Positions 35,055 through 43,495 of a stretch of 64,000 bases of DNA are shown in pieces. Position 1 is the stretch's first letter; every line of letters begins with the position of its first letter. A program made the position numbers and the translations under genes. The notes below the pieces were generated by a model. It was not told where the DNA came from, made no database searches, and was given only the letters and a program-made list of their open reading frames with translations. Source of the stretch: Pseudomonas sp. DNDY-54 (GTDB lineage: Bacteria; Pseudomonadota; Gammaproteobacteria; Pseudomonadales; Pseudomonadaceae); contig NZ_CP082271.1 in NCBI RefSeq assembly GCF_019880365.1, forward strand, positions 2,170,001 through 2,234,000, read 5' to 3'.

Positions 35055-36413
35055 TCAGATGCCAGTCGGGGTGCGCATCGTGACGAACTCTTCCGCCGCA
35101 GTTGGATGAATTCCGACGGTATCGTCAAAAATCCGCTTAGTAGCGCCTGCCTTCAGCGCGACAGCCATGCCTTGCATGATTTCTCCGGCGTCCGGACCGG
35201 CCATGTGGCAACCCAGCACCTTATCGGTTTCGGCATCCACCACTAGCTTCATCAGGCTTCGCTCGAGGCTGCCCGTCATGGTCAGTTTCATGGGGCGGAA
35301 GCGACTTTCGAACAGCACCACCTTGTGCCCTTGCGCCCGTGCTTCTTCCTCAGTGAGCCCGACAGTCGCCATGTTCGGTAGGCTGAACACAGCCGTGGCT
35401 ATGGTGTTGTAGTCAACGGGCCGGTACTCCTCGGGCTTGAACAGCTGCCGCGCCACAGCCATACCCTCAGCAAGCGCAACGGGCGTCAGTTGGATTCGCC
35501 CGATCACGTCACCGATGGCCAGAATCGAAGGCGTAGAGGTTCTGAATTGATCGTCGACAGCTATGAATCCGCGCTCATCCAGTGCGACATCGAGATGCTC
35601 AAGACCCAACCCATCGAGCATCGGCCGCCGGCCCGTTGCGTAGAGGATGCAATCGGCTTCCAGAACGCGCCCGTCTTGAAGCGTCGCGAGCAGCGTTCCG
35701 TCCGTTTGTTTGTCGATGCGAGCAATATCGGCATTGAACTGCAGGTCGATATCCTTCTTGATCAGCTCATCCTTGAGATGGTCGCGCAGGGCACCATCGA
35801 AACCGCGAAGAAACAGCTCACCCCGATAGAGCAGCTTGGTGTCGGCGCCACAGCCATGAAAGATAGAAGCGAACTCGACGGCAATGTAGCCACCCCCAAC
35901 CACCAGCACTCGGCGTGGCAACGCCTCGAGATAAAACGCTTCGTTGGACGTGATGGCATGCTCACGACCCGGCACGTCAGGCACGAACGGCCAGCCGCCG
36001 GTGGCGATCAGGATGTGCTCAGCGGTGTATTGCTGACCTTCGACCTCAACGGTATGCGCGTCAACCAACCGTGCATGTGCTTCCAACAAGGTAACGCCGC
36101 TATCGACCAGCAAGTTTTTATAGATGCCGTTGAGCCGCTGGATCTCGCGATCCTTGTTGGCGATCAGCGTTTTCCAGTCAAAGGTCGCGCCATCGATTGT
36201 CCAGCCATAACCTTGGGCCTGGCCGATGTCTTCGGCGTAGTGAGCACCATAGACCAGCAACTTCTTCGGTACACAGCCGACATTGACGCACGTGCCACCC
36301 AGGTAACGGCTTTCGGCTACCGCCACGCGGGCGCCATAGCCTGCAGCAAAACGAGCGGCACGGACGCCACCGGAACCCGCACCGATGACGAAAAGATCGA
36401 AGTCGTAAGCCAT
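35055..36413 (-). CDS. gor: glutathione-disulfide reductase
   Basis: Gor (452 aa) reduces glutathione disulfide with NADPH in the cytoplasm. Redox-active Cys42 and Cys47 lie in GGTCVNVGCVPKK, FAD-binding GAGSGGVRAA near the start, NADP-binding VVGGGYIAVEFA in the middle, and the catalytic His in GIHPTAAEE near the end. The ATG at 36413 gives the family N-terminus. It is divergent from a VOC-family gene and close to galU, as in other pseudomonads. Confidence 0.96.
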   Translation of the reverse strand: MAYDFDLFVIGAGSGGVRAARFAAGYGARVAVAESRYLGGTCVNVGCVPKKLLVYGAHYAEDIGQAQGYGWTIDGATFDWKTLIANKDREIQRLNGIYKNLLVDSGVTLLEAHARLVDAHTVEVEGQQYTAEHILIATGGWPFVPDVPGREHAITSNEAFYLEALPRRVLVVGGGYIAVEFASIFHGCGADTKLLYRGELFLRGFDGALRDHLKDELIKKDIDLQFNADIARIDKQTDGTLLATLQDGRVLEADCILYATGRRPMLDGLGLEHLDVALDERGFIAVDDQFRTSTPSILAIGDVIGRIQLTPVALAEGMAVARQLFKPEEYRPVDYNTIATAVFSLPNMATVGLTEEEARAQGHKVVLFESRFRPMKLTMTGSLERSLMKLVVDAETDKVLGCHMAGPDAGEIMQGMAVALKAGATKRIFDDTVGIHPTAAEEFVTMRTPTGI

Positions 36414-36484
36414 GAACTGTTGTCTCCCTTGTAGAACGCACAGCATAACCCAGGCGTTTCCCCTGATCACCGAAGGAGTGCCGC

Positions 36485-36907
36485 ATGCGCCCTACCCTGA
36501 CCCACCTGGCTCTGCATGTTCCCGATCTCGACGCATGCATCGCGTTCTACGCACAGTTTTGCGGTATGCATGTATTTCATGAGCGCGCCGGAAAAGGTTC
36601 GCGCATCGTCTGGATGGCCGAACCCGGCAAGGAACGTGAATTTATCTTTGTGATCATGCCCGGCGGTCAGGCGCGTGATCTGGCTGACAATGACTACAGC
36701 CATTTCGGCTTTGCGCTTGAGAATCGGGAGGACGTTGATGCGATCGCGGCACGCGCTCGTCAGGCGGGATGCCTGGTCTGGGAGCCGCGCGACGAACCCT
36801 ATCCGGTCGGCTATTACTGCGGCGTCCGGGATCCCGCTGGCAACTACGTCGAGTTCAGCTATGGCCAGCCACTGGGGCCAGGCTCGGAGGAAATGCCGGC
36901 GCCCTGA
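36485..36907 (+). CDS. VOC-family (glyoxalase-like) protein
   Basis: A 140-residue protein of the vicinal oxygen chelate superfamily. It has two beta-alpha-beta-beta-beta repeats: HLALHVPDLDACIAFY at the start and the second half ending RDPAGNYVEFSYG. Glu in NYVEF and His in HLALHV are candidate metal ligands, as in lactoylglutathione lyase. Adjacency to gor, divergent across about 70 bases, suggests glutathione-linked detoxification. The ATG follows GAAGGAG. Confidence 0.85.
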   Translation: MRPTLTHLALHVPDLDACIAFYAQFCGMHVFHERAGKGSRIVWMAEPGKEREFIFVIMPGGQARDLADNDYSHFGFALENREDVDAIAARARQAGCLVWEPRDEPYPVGYYCGVRDPAGNYVEFSYGQPLGPGSEEMPAP

Positions 36908-36912
36908 AACGA

Positions 36913-36938
36913 ACAAGGCCACCCGAAGGTGGCCTTGT
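36913..36938. terminator. bidirectional hairpin between VOC gene and galU
   Basis: A perfect 11-bp stem (ACAAGGCCACC / GGTGGCCTTGT) with a CGAA tetraloop, between convergent genes. T-rich tracts follow weakly on the minus strand (TTGTTCGTTT), so it most likely ends the galU message and may act for both. Confidence 0.7.
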
Positions 36939-36955
36939 GCTCGGCACGCCCTGCT

Positions 36956-37795
36956 TCAGAACGCCTTGCCGGTGAGATAGAAGTTCTCGTAGCAGAAGTT
37001 CGTTGCTGCGATATAGCCTTCGGCGCTACCGCAATCGAAACGTTGGCCTTTGAATTTGTATGCCAGAACACAGCCGTCCTGGGCCTGGCGCATCAAAGCG
37101 TCAGTGATCTGGATCTCGCCACCCTTGCCTGGCTCGGTCTGCTCGATCAGGTTGAAAATATCGGGTGTCAGGATGTAGCGGCCGATGATGGCGAGGTTTG
37201 AAGGAGCATCTTCCGGTTTGGGTTTTTCGACCATGTGGCTGACGCGGAAAATGTCGTCACGGATCATCTCGCCAGCGATCACGCCGTACTTGCTGGTCTC
37301 TTCTGGCGGCACTTCCTGAATCGCGACGATCGAGCAGCGGAACTGGTTGTACAGCTTGACCATCTGGGCCAGGACCGGATCGCCATCAAGGTTGATGCAA
37401 AGGTCATCAGCCAGGACCACAGCGAAGGGCTCGTCACCAATCAATGGTCGACCGCTGAGAATGGCGTGGCCCAAGCCTTTCATTTCTACCTGGCGGGTGT
37501 ACGAGAAGCTGCACTGGTCAATCAGTTTGCGAATGCCAACCAGGTACTTTTCTTTGTCCGTGTTGCGGATCTGATGTTCAAGCTCGTAACTGATATCGAA
37601 GTGATCTTCCAGGGAACGCTTGCCACGGCCGGTAACGATCGCGATCTGACTGAGCCCTGCGGCGAGTGCCTCTTCAACCCCGTACTGAATGAGGGGCTTA
37701 TTCACTACCGGCAACATCTCCTTGGGCATTGCTTTGGTCGCCGGGAGGAAGCGCGTGCCATATCCGGCCGCAGGAAAAAGGCATTTCTTGATCAT
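36956..37795 (-). CDS. galU: UTP--glucose-1-phosphate uridylyltransferase
   Basis: GalU (279 aa) makes UDP-glucose for exopolysaccharide, lipopolysaccharide and trehalose synthesis. The nucleotide-binding start KKCLFPAAGYGTRFLPATKAMPKEMLPV is complete, with VVLADDLCINLD and CGSAEGYIAATNFC further on. The start at 37795 is the family-typical MIKKCLF. The gor-galU neighbourhood is common in Pseudomonas. Confidence 0.96.
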   Translation of the reverse strand: MIKKCLFPAAGYGTRFLPATKAMPKEMLPVVNKPLIQYGVEEALAAGLSQIAIVTGRGKRSLEDHFDISYELEHQIRNTDKEKYLVGIRKLIDQCSFSYTRQVEMKGLGHAILSGRPLIGDEPFAVVLADDLCINLDGDPVLAQMVKLYNQFRCSIVAIQEVPPEETSKYGVIAGEMIRDDIFRVSHMVEKPKPEDAPSNLAIIGRYILTPDIFNLIEQTEPGKGGEIQITDALMRQAQDGCVLAYKFKGQRFDCGSAEGYIAATNFCYENFYLTGKAF

Positions 37796-38417
37796 GTGAG
37801 TCCTTGAAGAGGAAGGTTCCAGTTGATGCACTGCGCGCCAAATCGGTCAGCAGCCATACCCTGCTTGTGCCGCCGACAGCGGCTGACTAGAGGCTACGAC
37901 CACCGAAACGACGAGGGGTTCGACCACGGCCATCCCGAATCTGTTCGACCGAATCGAACCGACCGATGGCTGTTGACATGCCGTTGATACATAGCCTGAT
38001 ACGAGCCGAGAGGCTTGCCAAGTAGCTCCGCTAAATAAATTCAGACGCATCGGAGCATTCAGGCTGAGTCTGAGGCTTCCTATGTCATATGAAGCAAATT
38101 CGATCCATGTGAGCTCGGCCCTCAGCCGTGTCCCGACAGGTTCTGATTTCCTGACGCAGATCAGCGAAACCGCAGATATTTTTCTTTTAATACCCCCGAC
38201 TGGCGTTCGCCCGTGAGACACGCACTAGGATGTCCCCGGCCTAAATGATGGCGCTTTGCCTGCCACAATGAAGCCACCAAAAACCCTGTAAAGAGTCCGG
38301 ACAACCAGCCGATACCTCGGACAGATGAAGACACGAGTGTTTCGTTGCCCCTACGGCGGCAGGCCGCGGCCGACGGGCTAACTCGCTCGTATGTATTAGC
38401 AGTACCTAAGGAACAGG
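37796..38417. other. long intergenic region galU to chemoreceptor gene
   Basis: Over 600 bases that carry the divergent promoters of galU and the chemoreceptor gene. No open frame has family features and no repeat or strong hairpin was seen. Confidence 0.5.
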
Positions 38418-40040
38418 ATGAACAGCACCTCTCCCGCTCGGCAAATGTCCGTTCAGTCGAAAATCAATCTGGCCCTGCTTGTGGTGTTCGCCCTGGTACT
38501 GGCTGCGTCTCTGCTCTATTCAGCCGGTTCCGAAAAGCAGCTGATACTGCAGGTCGTCGAGCAGCAGACCAAGGACACCGCAGACTCCTATTTCGACAGC
38601 ATCAACACCATGATGCTGACCGGCACAATGGGGCAGCGTGAGGTGTTGCGTAACAAGATCCTTGCGCGCCCGGGCGTCATCGATGCGCGGATCGTTCGCG
38701 GCGAGCCGGTGACCAACGTGTTCGGCCCCGGTTTGGCACACCAAGCACCCGTCGATACGCTGGACCAGCGCGCGCTCGCGGGTGAGGCCACCGTTGAAGT
38801 GAGCGAGGGGCAAAACGGGCGGGTGCTGACGGTGATCAACCCGATCCATGCGCAGCAGGATTACCGCGGTACGAATTGCCTGACCTGCCATCAGGTCCCG
38901 CAGGACACGGTCATGGGCGCGGTCCGTATCAGCTATGACCTGTCTGCCCTGGATAGCGAGGTGCACGGCAACATCCTGACGTCCGCGGCAATCCAGGCGC
39001 TGCTGCTGGTGATCGGGCTGGTCATCATGAGCTACATCATTCGCCGGGTGGTTATCAGCCGCATCAATGACATGCGCCACACCATGGAGGCGATGACCGC
39101 AGATGAGGACCTTAGCCGCACGGTTGCCGTGCACGCTCAGGACGAGGTCGGCGCCATGGGCCACGCGTTCAACCGAATGATCTTCAAGTTCCGCAATAGT
39201 CTGGAAGCAGTGGCAGCCGTGACCCAGCAGCTCGGTGAGGTGTCCGAACGAGTCTCCCGCGTGGCGGAGAAAACGCACTCGGCTGTGATGGAGCAGCGCA
39301 GCGAAACCGACATGGTCGCCTCAGCGATGAACGAAATGAGCGCGACCGTTCAAGAGGTGGCGCGCCATGCGAATGAGACCGCTACGGCTTCGAGTGGGGC
39401 TGACAACGAGTCGCGTGCCGGCGTCGCGCTTGCCAACGAGGCCTTGCAGAGCATCGAAGTGTTGATCGGTGATATCGAGAACGCCGCCCAGGTGATCAAA
39501 CTGGTCGAAACCGACAGCGTCAGCATCGGCATGGTGCTGAACGTGATCAATGGCATCGCGGAGCAAACCAACCTGCTTGCGTTGAATGCCGCGATCGAAG
39601 CCGCTCGTGCGGGCGAACAAGGCCGCGGCTTCGCGGTGGTCGCGGACGAGGTCCGCACCCTTGCCTCTCGCACGCAGAAATCCACGGAAGAAATTCAGCA
39701 CACTATCGAACAGTTGCAAAATGGCGTGCGCAAAGCGGTACAGGCGATGGAGGGTGCTCAAGTTCGCGCACATTCAGGGTCGGACCGCGTAGGAAAGACC
39801 GCACAGAGCCTTACGGTCATTGCCGGCGAAGTGAACACCATCAACGGCATGAACACGCAAATAGCGACAGCTGCAGAGCAACAGGGCGCGGTCGCTGACG
39901 AAATTAACCGGAACATCACAACCATCAGCGCCATTGCCGATACAACGCTGACCGACGCCTCGCAAACCGCGCAGATCAGTGATGAACTGGTACAACTCGC
40001 CGCGGAGCTGAATCGTCTGGTTAAGCAGTTCCGGCTCTGA
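38418..40040 (+). CDS. methyl-accepting chemotaxis protein with c-type haem motif
   Basis: A 540-residue chemoreceptor. Membrane segments at about 17-38 and 192-213 flank a periplasmic sensor of about 150 residues that contains the haem-attachment motif CLTCH at 154-158; a HAMP domain (about 214-265) and a signalling domain follow, with the hairpin tip EQTNLLALNAAIEAARAGEQGRGFAVVADEVRTLA. The haem would be attached outside the membrane by the cytochrome c maturation system, so the receptor probably senses redox state, oxygen or nitric oxide. It ends without a CheR-binding pentapeptide. It lies 198 bases upstream of hemN. Confidence 0.9.
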   Translation: MNSTSPARQMSVQSKINLALLVVFALVLAASLLYSAGSEKQLILQVVEQQTKDTADSYFDSINTMMLTGTMGQREVLRNKILARPGVIDARIVRGEPVTNVFGPGLAHQAPVDTLDQRALAGEATVEVSEGQNGRVLTVINPIHAQQDYRGTNCLTCHQVPQDTVMGAVRISYDLSALDSEVHGNILTSAAIQALLLVIGLVIMSYIIRRVVISRINDMRHTMEAMTADEDLSRTVAVHAQDEVGAMGHAFNRMIFKFRNSLEAVAAVTQQLGEVSERVSRVAEKTHSAVMEQRSETDMVASAMNEMSATVQEVARHANETATASSGADNESRAGVALANEALQSIEVLIGDIENAAQVIKLVETDSVSIGMVLNVINGIAEQTNLLALNAAIEAARAGEQGRGFAVVADEVRTLASRTQKSTEEIQHTIEQLQNGVRKAVQAMEGAQVRAHSGSDRVGKTAQSLTVIAGEVNTINGMNTQIATAAEQQGAVADEINRNITTISAIADTTLTDASQTAQISDELVQLAAELNRLVKQFRL

Positions 40041-40103
40041 TTCATCGCCCCGATGAATCCTGCGTGGCGGCTGCTACCCGACCGGCTGCGATACGACATC
40101 GCC

Positions 40104-40138
40104 GTCGGCTGTCTCGATCTTGATCTGAGACAGCCGAC
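40104..40138. terminator. long hairpin between chemoreceptor and hemN
   Basis: A perfect 12-bp stem (GTCGGCTGTCTC / GAGACAGCCGAC) with an 11-base loop, 63 bases after the chemoreceptor stop. No T run follows, so it could be a Rho-assisted terminator, an mRNA-stabilising hairpin or an operator-like element. Confidence 0.5.
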
Positions 40139-40238
40139 TCCTCGGCTAGAATCAGGGATAATCGCGCCACGATGTCGCAGGCCGCAGTTACACCTCTGGC
40201 GGCTACCCACCCTATTAACCGCAAGGTGAAAATCACAC

Positions 40239-41627
40239 ATGGACCAAACGCCGAGCTTTAACCGCGCCCTGGTCGAGAAGTATGACCGTCCGGGTCCTCG
40301 CTACACCTCCTACCCCACCGCGCCACAGTTTCATCAGGCGTTCGCCATCGATGACTATCGCAACGCCGCGAAGGAAACCAACGAGGCCGCAACGCCCAAG
40401 CCGCTGTCGGTGTACATCCATATCCCGTTCTGCAAAAGCCTTTGCTACTACTGCGCGTGCAACAAAATCATCACCCACAAGACCGACCGTGCCGTTGAAT
40501 ACCTGGAATACCTAAAGCGAGAAATCCAGATGCAGGCGGCGTTGTTTGATCGTTCCCGCAAGCTGACCCAGTTGCACCTGGGCGGCGGCACGCCGACCTA
40601 TCTCACCAGTGAGCAACTGGCAGACTTAATGGCCACGCTGCATCAGGCCTTCAACATGGACGACAGCGACAACCATGAGTTTTCGCTCGAAGTCGATCCA
40701 CGTACCGTTACCCCTGAACAGATCCACGGCCTGCGCAAGCTCGGCTTCAACCGTTTGAGCTTTGGTGTGCAGGACTTCGACGAGCAAGTCCAGATCGCGG
40801 TCAACCGCATCCAGACCGAGGAGCAAACCCGCGAGTTGGTGCAGGCCGCACGCGATGCCCACTTCAAGTCGATCAGCGTCGACCTGATTTACGGCCTGCC
40901 GTTACAGACCGTTGAAAGCTTCAACACCACCCTTAATAAGATCATCGATATCCGTCCGGACCGTATCGCCGCTTACAGTTACGCGCATCTACCGGAGCTG
41001 GTACGCGCGCAAAAGTTGATTCGGCCGGAAGACATGCCGCCGCCAGAGCGGAAGCTGGAGTTGCTTGAGCTCACCATCAAGCGCCTGACCGACGCCGGCT
41101 ACGTCTATATCGGCATGGATCACTTTTCGCTCCCCGATGACGAACTGACCCTCGCCCGTGCCAACGGCACGCTACAGCGCAATTTCCAAGGCTACTCGAC
41201 GCACGCCGACTGCGACCTGATTGGCCTCGGGATTTCCTCGATAGGCAAGGTCGGTGATAGCTACAGCCAGAACGTGAAAGAGCTGTCGCAGTACTACGCA
41301 CGACTGAACGAAGGGATGCTGCCTGTGCAGCGCGGTTACAAGCTCAGCGAAGACGATCGTCTACGTCGCGATGTGATCATTTCGCTGATGTGCCATGGCC
41401 GCATTGATTTCGCCGAAATGGAGCAGCGCTACGGCATTGTCTTCCGCGACTACTTCGCCGACTCGCTGGCCAAGCTCGACGAGCACATTGCTGACGGACT
41501 GGTGGAGATCCGCGAGGACGCCGTCGTGCTCATGCCACAAGGTCACCTGATGATGCGAAACGTGGCCATGGCCTTCGATGCCTATCTCGGCGGCGAACAG
41601 CGCGGTCGGTTCTCGCGCACCGTCTGA
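40239..41627 (+). CDS. hemN: oxygen-independent coproporphyrinogen III oxidase
   Basis: HemN (462 aa), a radical-SAM enzyme that converts coproporphyrinogen III to protoporphyrinogen IX without oxygen. The 4Fe-4S/SAM motif is CKSLCYYCAC (Cys65, Cys69, Cys72, plus Cys74), preceded by SVYIHIPF; GGGTPTYL, the second SAM-contact motif, follows. The N-terminal PGPRYTSYPTAPQF is typical of true HemN. I did not find a clear ANR/FNR box (TTGAT-N4-ATCAA) in the 198 bases upstream, although hemN in pseudomonads is normally ANR-regulated. Confidence 0.96.
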   Translation: MDQTPSFNRALVEKYDRPGPRYTSYPTAPQFHQAFAIDDYRNAAKETNEAATPKPLSVYIHIPFCKSLCYYCACNKIITHKTDRAVEYLEYLKREIQMQAALFDRSRKLTQLHLGGGTPTYLTSEQLADLMATLHQAFNMDDSDNHEFSLEVDPRTVTPEQIHGLRKLGFNRLSFGVQDFDEQVQIAVNRIQTEEQTRELVQAARDAHFKSISVDLIYGLPLQTVESFNTTLNKIIDIRPDRIAAYSYAHLPELVRAQKLIRPEDMPPPERKLELLELTIKRLTDAGYVYIGMDHFSLPDDELTLARANGTLQRNFQGYSTHADCDLIGLGISSIGKVGDSYSQNVKELSQYYARLNEGMLPVQRGYKLSEDDRLRRDVIISLMCHGRIDFAEMEQRYGIVFRDYFADSLAKLDEHIADGLVEIREDAVVLMPQGHLMMRNVAMAFDAYLGGEQRGRFSRTV

Positions 41628-41848
41628 TTCAACATCCGATAGGAAAGGCCAGTCACCGGCTGGTCCATCGATCTGTCGTACCCATCACCGCTCTGCTGCT
41701 CTTCAACCCGGCGTGTTTATCGCAGACCGGCTGAGGAGCAGCCCATCCCCGCCATTGATCGTCCAACCGTTGCCAAACCTCTTGGCAACTGTATAAATAC
41801 CCAGCCTCTTCGGGCCGACCAGCCCTGTATGACCGAACCGGACGTTCG

Positions 41849-43495
41849 ATGCGCCAAGCTCTGGAAAACCGCTTTTACTACCTTGATAACTTCCGCCAGG
41901 TGCTCGCATGGGTAGGTGAGCGTCACGGCGACCTGTTGGATGACGCGGAACGTTCGTTCATAGACCGCTTCCAGCAAACCCCTCAAACATCACAGGCGCT
42001 TCTGGTTCGCATGGTGATGCGCAAGGGGACGCTGTTTCGCGCCAGTAAGCTTCGCTATGCCGAGATCGGCTGTCCCCTTCAGGCCGCGGCGGCCTTGGTC
42101 GAGCAAGGCTGGATCGAGCCTGACCCGGCGCTCGATCTGATTCAGCTGTTCGGCCTGTTGAAAAAGGATGAACTGCTTCGTGTGTTTGGAGCGGCGCTCG
42201 GTGGCCAGCGCAAGAGCGACTTGCTGCAAGCCCTGTTGGCCGAACACGCTCAACCGAAACGCTTCGCCAGTTGGTGCGAAGCGCTTGGCGACACGGCATT
42301 CGCACTGACCATCAACGATCTGTGCGACCGGTTGCGATTGATGTTCTTCGGCAACATTCATCAGGATTGGTCGGAGTTCGTGCTCGCCGATCTCGGCATC
42401 TTTCGTTATGAGCAGGTCACCTTCTCCCTCGAGTCGCGCGCCTTCCATCTCCGAGCGGAGGTTGATGCCTACCTGCATCTACACCGCTGTCGTGAGCGCT
42501 TCGAAGCCGGCGAATCAGTTGAAGACGTGCTGGCGGAAGTGCCCACGACGCCATACGCCAACGATTGGCTGGAGAATCGTCGCGGCAAGTTGCTGCTGGG
42601 GCTTGCACGCCAATGCGAGCGCGTCGGTGATTTGTCGTTGGCACTGCGGCTTCACGCCGCCAACCACTATCCGGGTGCACGAGAACGTGCAATCCGGGTG
42701 CTTGAGCGCTGCGAACAACCGGAGGCTGCATTGCAGCTGGGACTGGCCGCCGAGGCTGCGCCTGAAAGCGAGCATGAAGCCCAACAGTTGCAGCGAATCC
42801 TGCCTCGGCTACGACGCACGCTCGGCGGCCCTGCTTCGCGCCGTGCGAGCATCGCCCAGCCGCACCGCATGGATCTCGTTCTGCCGCGGCCGGCCGCAAT
42901 GAGTGTCGAACATGCTGTGCGCGAACACCTGACATCCCGTGCTGCGCCGGTTTACTACGTGGAAAACGCGCTGATCAACTCGTTGCTTGGACTGCTCTGC
43001 TGGGACGCGATCTTTGCGCCCTTGCCCGGCGCCTTCTTCCATCCGTTCCACGCCGCGCCGGCAGATCTCGCACGGCCCGACTTTTATGCGCGGCGCGCCG
43101 GCCTCTTCGATGCTTGCCTGAGCAAGCTCGGCACGGACGAATACCGTGACTGTATACGCCGCGTCTTTCGGGACAAGGCCGGCCTCCAGTCGCAGTTCGT
43201 CAGCTGGGGGCTGTTGGATGAAACGCTATTGGGACTGGCGCTCGATTGCATTCCAGCCGAGCACTTGAAAGCCTTCTTCACGCGCATTCTTCAGGACGTG
43301 ACCAACCATCGCAGCGGGTTGCCCGATCTCATTCAATTCTGGCCTGACGAGCAGCGCTATCAGCTGATCGAGGTGAAAGGCCCCGGCGATCGCCTACAGG
43401 ACAACCAGAAGCGCTGGATAGCGTTCGCCCAAAACCACCAGATGCCGATCGCAGTCTGCTACGTCCAATGGGCGGACAGTTCACGTGACCTATAA
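41849..43495 (+). CDS. FAN1-type structure-specific nuclease (VRR-NUC)
   Basis: A 548-residue homologue of FAN1, the interstrand-crosslink repair nuclease characterised from Pseudomonas aeruginosa and humans. An N-terminal SAP-like DNA-binding part and a helical TPR-like middle are followed by the VRR-NUC domain (about 430-545) with catalytic residues in GLPDLIQFW and LIEVKGPGDRLQDNQKRWI (Asp...Glu-x-Lys). The first residues, ENRFYYLDNFRQVLAWV, match bacterial FAN1. The ribosome binding site is weak. The 3' end overlaps the next gene by 11 bases. Confidence 0.92.
   Translation: MRQALENRFYYLDNFRQVLAWVGERHGDLLDDAERSFIDRFQQTPQTSQALLVRMVMRKGTLFRASKLRYAEIGCPLQAAAALVEQGWIEPDPALDLIQLFGLLKKDELLRVFGAALGGQRKSDLLQALLAEHAQPKRFASWCEALGDTAFALTINDLCDRLRLMFFGNIHQDWSEFVLADLGIFRYEQVTFSLESRAFHLRAEVDAYLHLHRCRERFEAGESVEDVLAEVPTTPYANDWLENRRGKLLLGLARQCERVGDLSLALRLHAANHYPGARERAIRVLERCEQPEAALQLGLAAEAAPESEHEAQQLQRILPRLRRTLGGPASRRASIAQPHRMDLVLPRPAAMSVEHAVREHLTSRAAPVYYVENALINSLLGLLCWDAIFAPLPGAFFHPFHAAPADLARPDFYARRAGLFDACLSKLGTDEYRDCIRRVFRDKAGLQSQFVSWGLLDETLLGLALDCIPAEHLKAFFTRILQDVTNHRSGLPDLIQFWPDEQRYQLIEVKGPGDRLQDNQKRWIAFAQNHQMPIAVCYVQWADSSRDL

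Noticed and set aside
38080..38092. CTATGTCATATGA resembling the uronate operator
   Set aside because: Matches only the central TGTCATATGA; lies between galU and a chemoreceptor gene, which have no link with uronate use.
40041..40238. ANR/FNR box upstream of hemN
   Set aside because: Only TTGATCTGAGA-like partial matches; no TTGAT-N4-ATCAA found.
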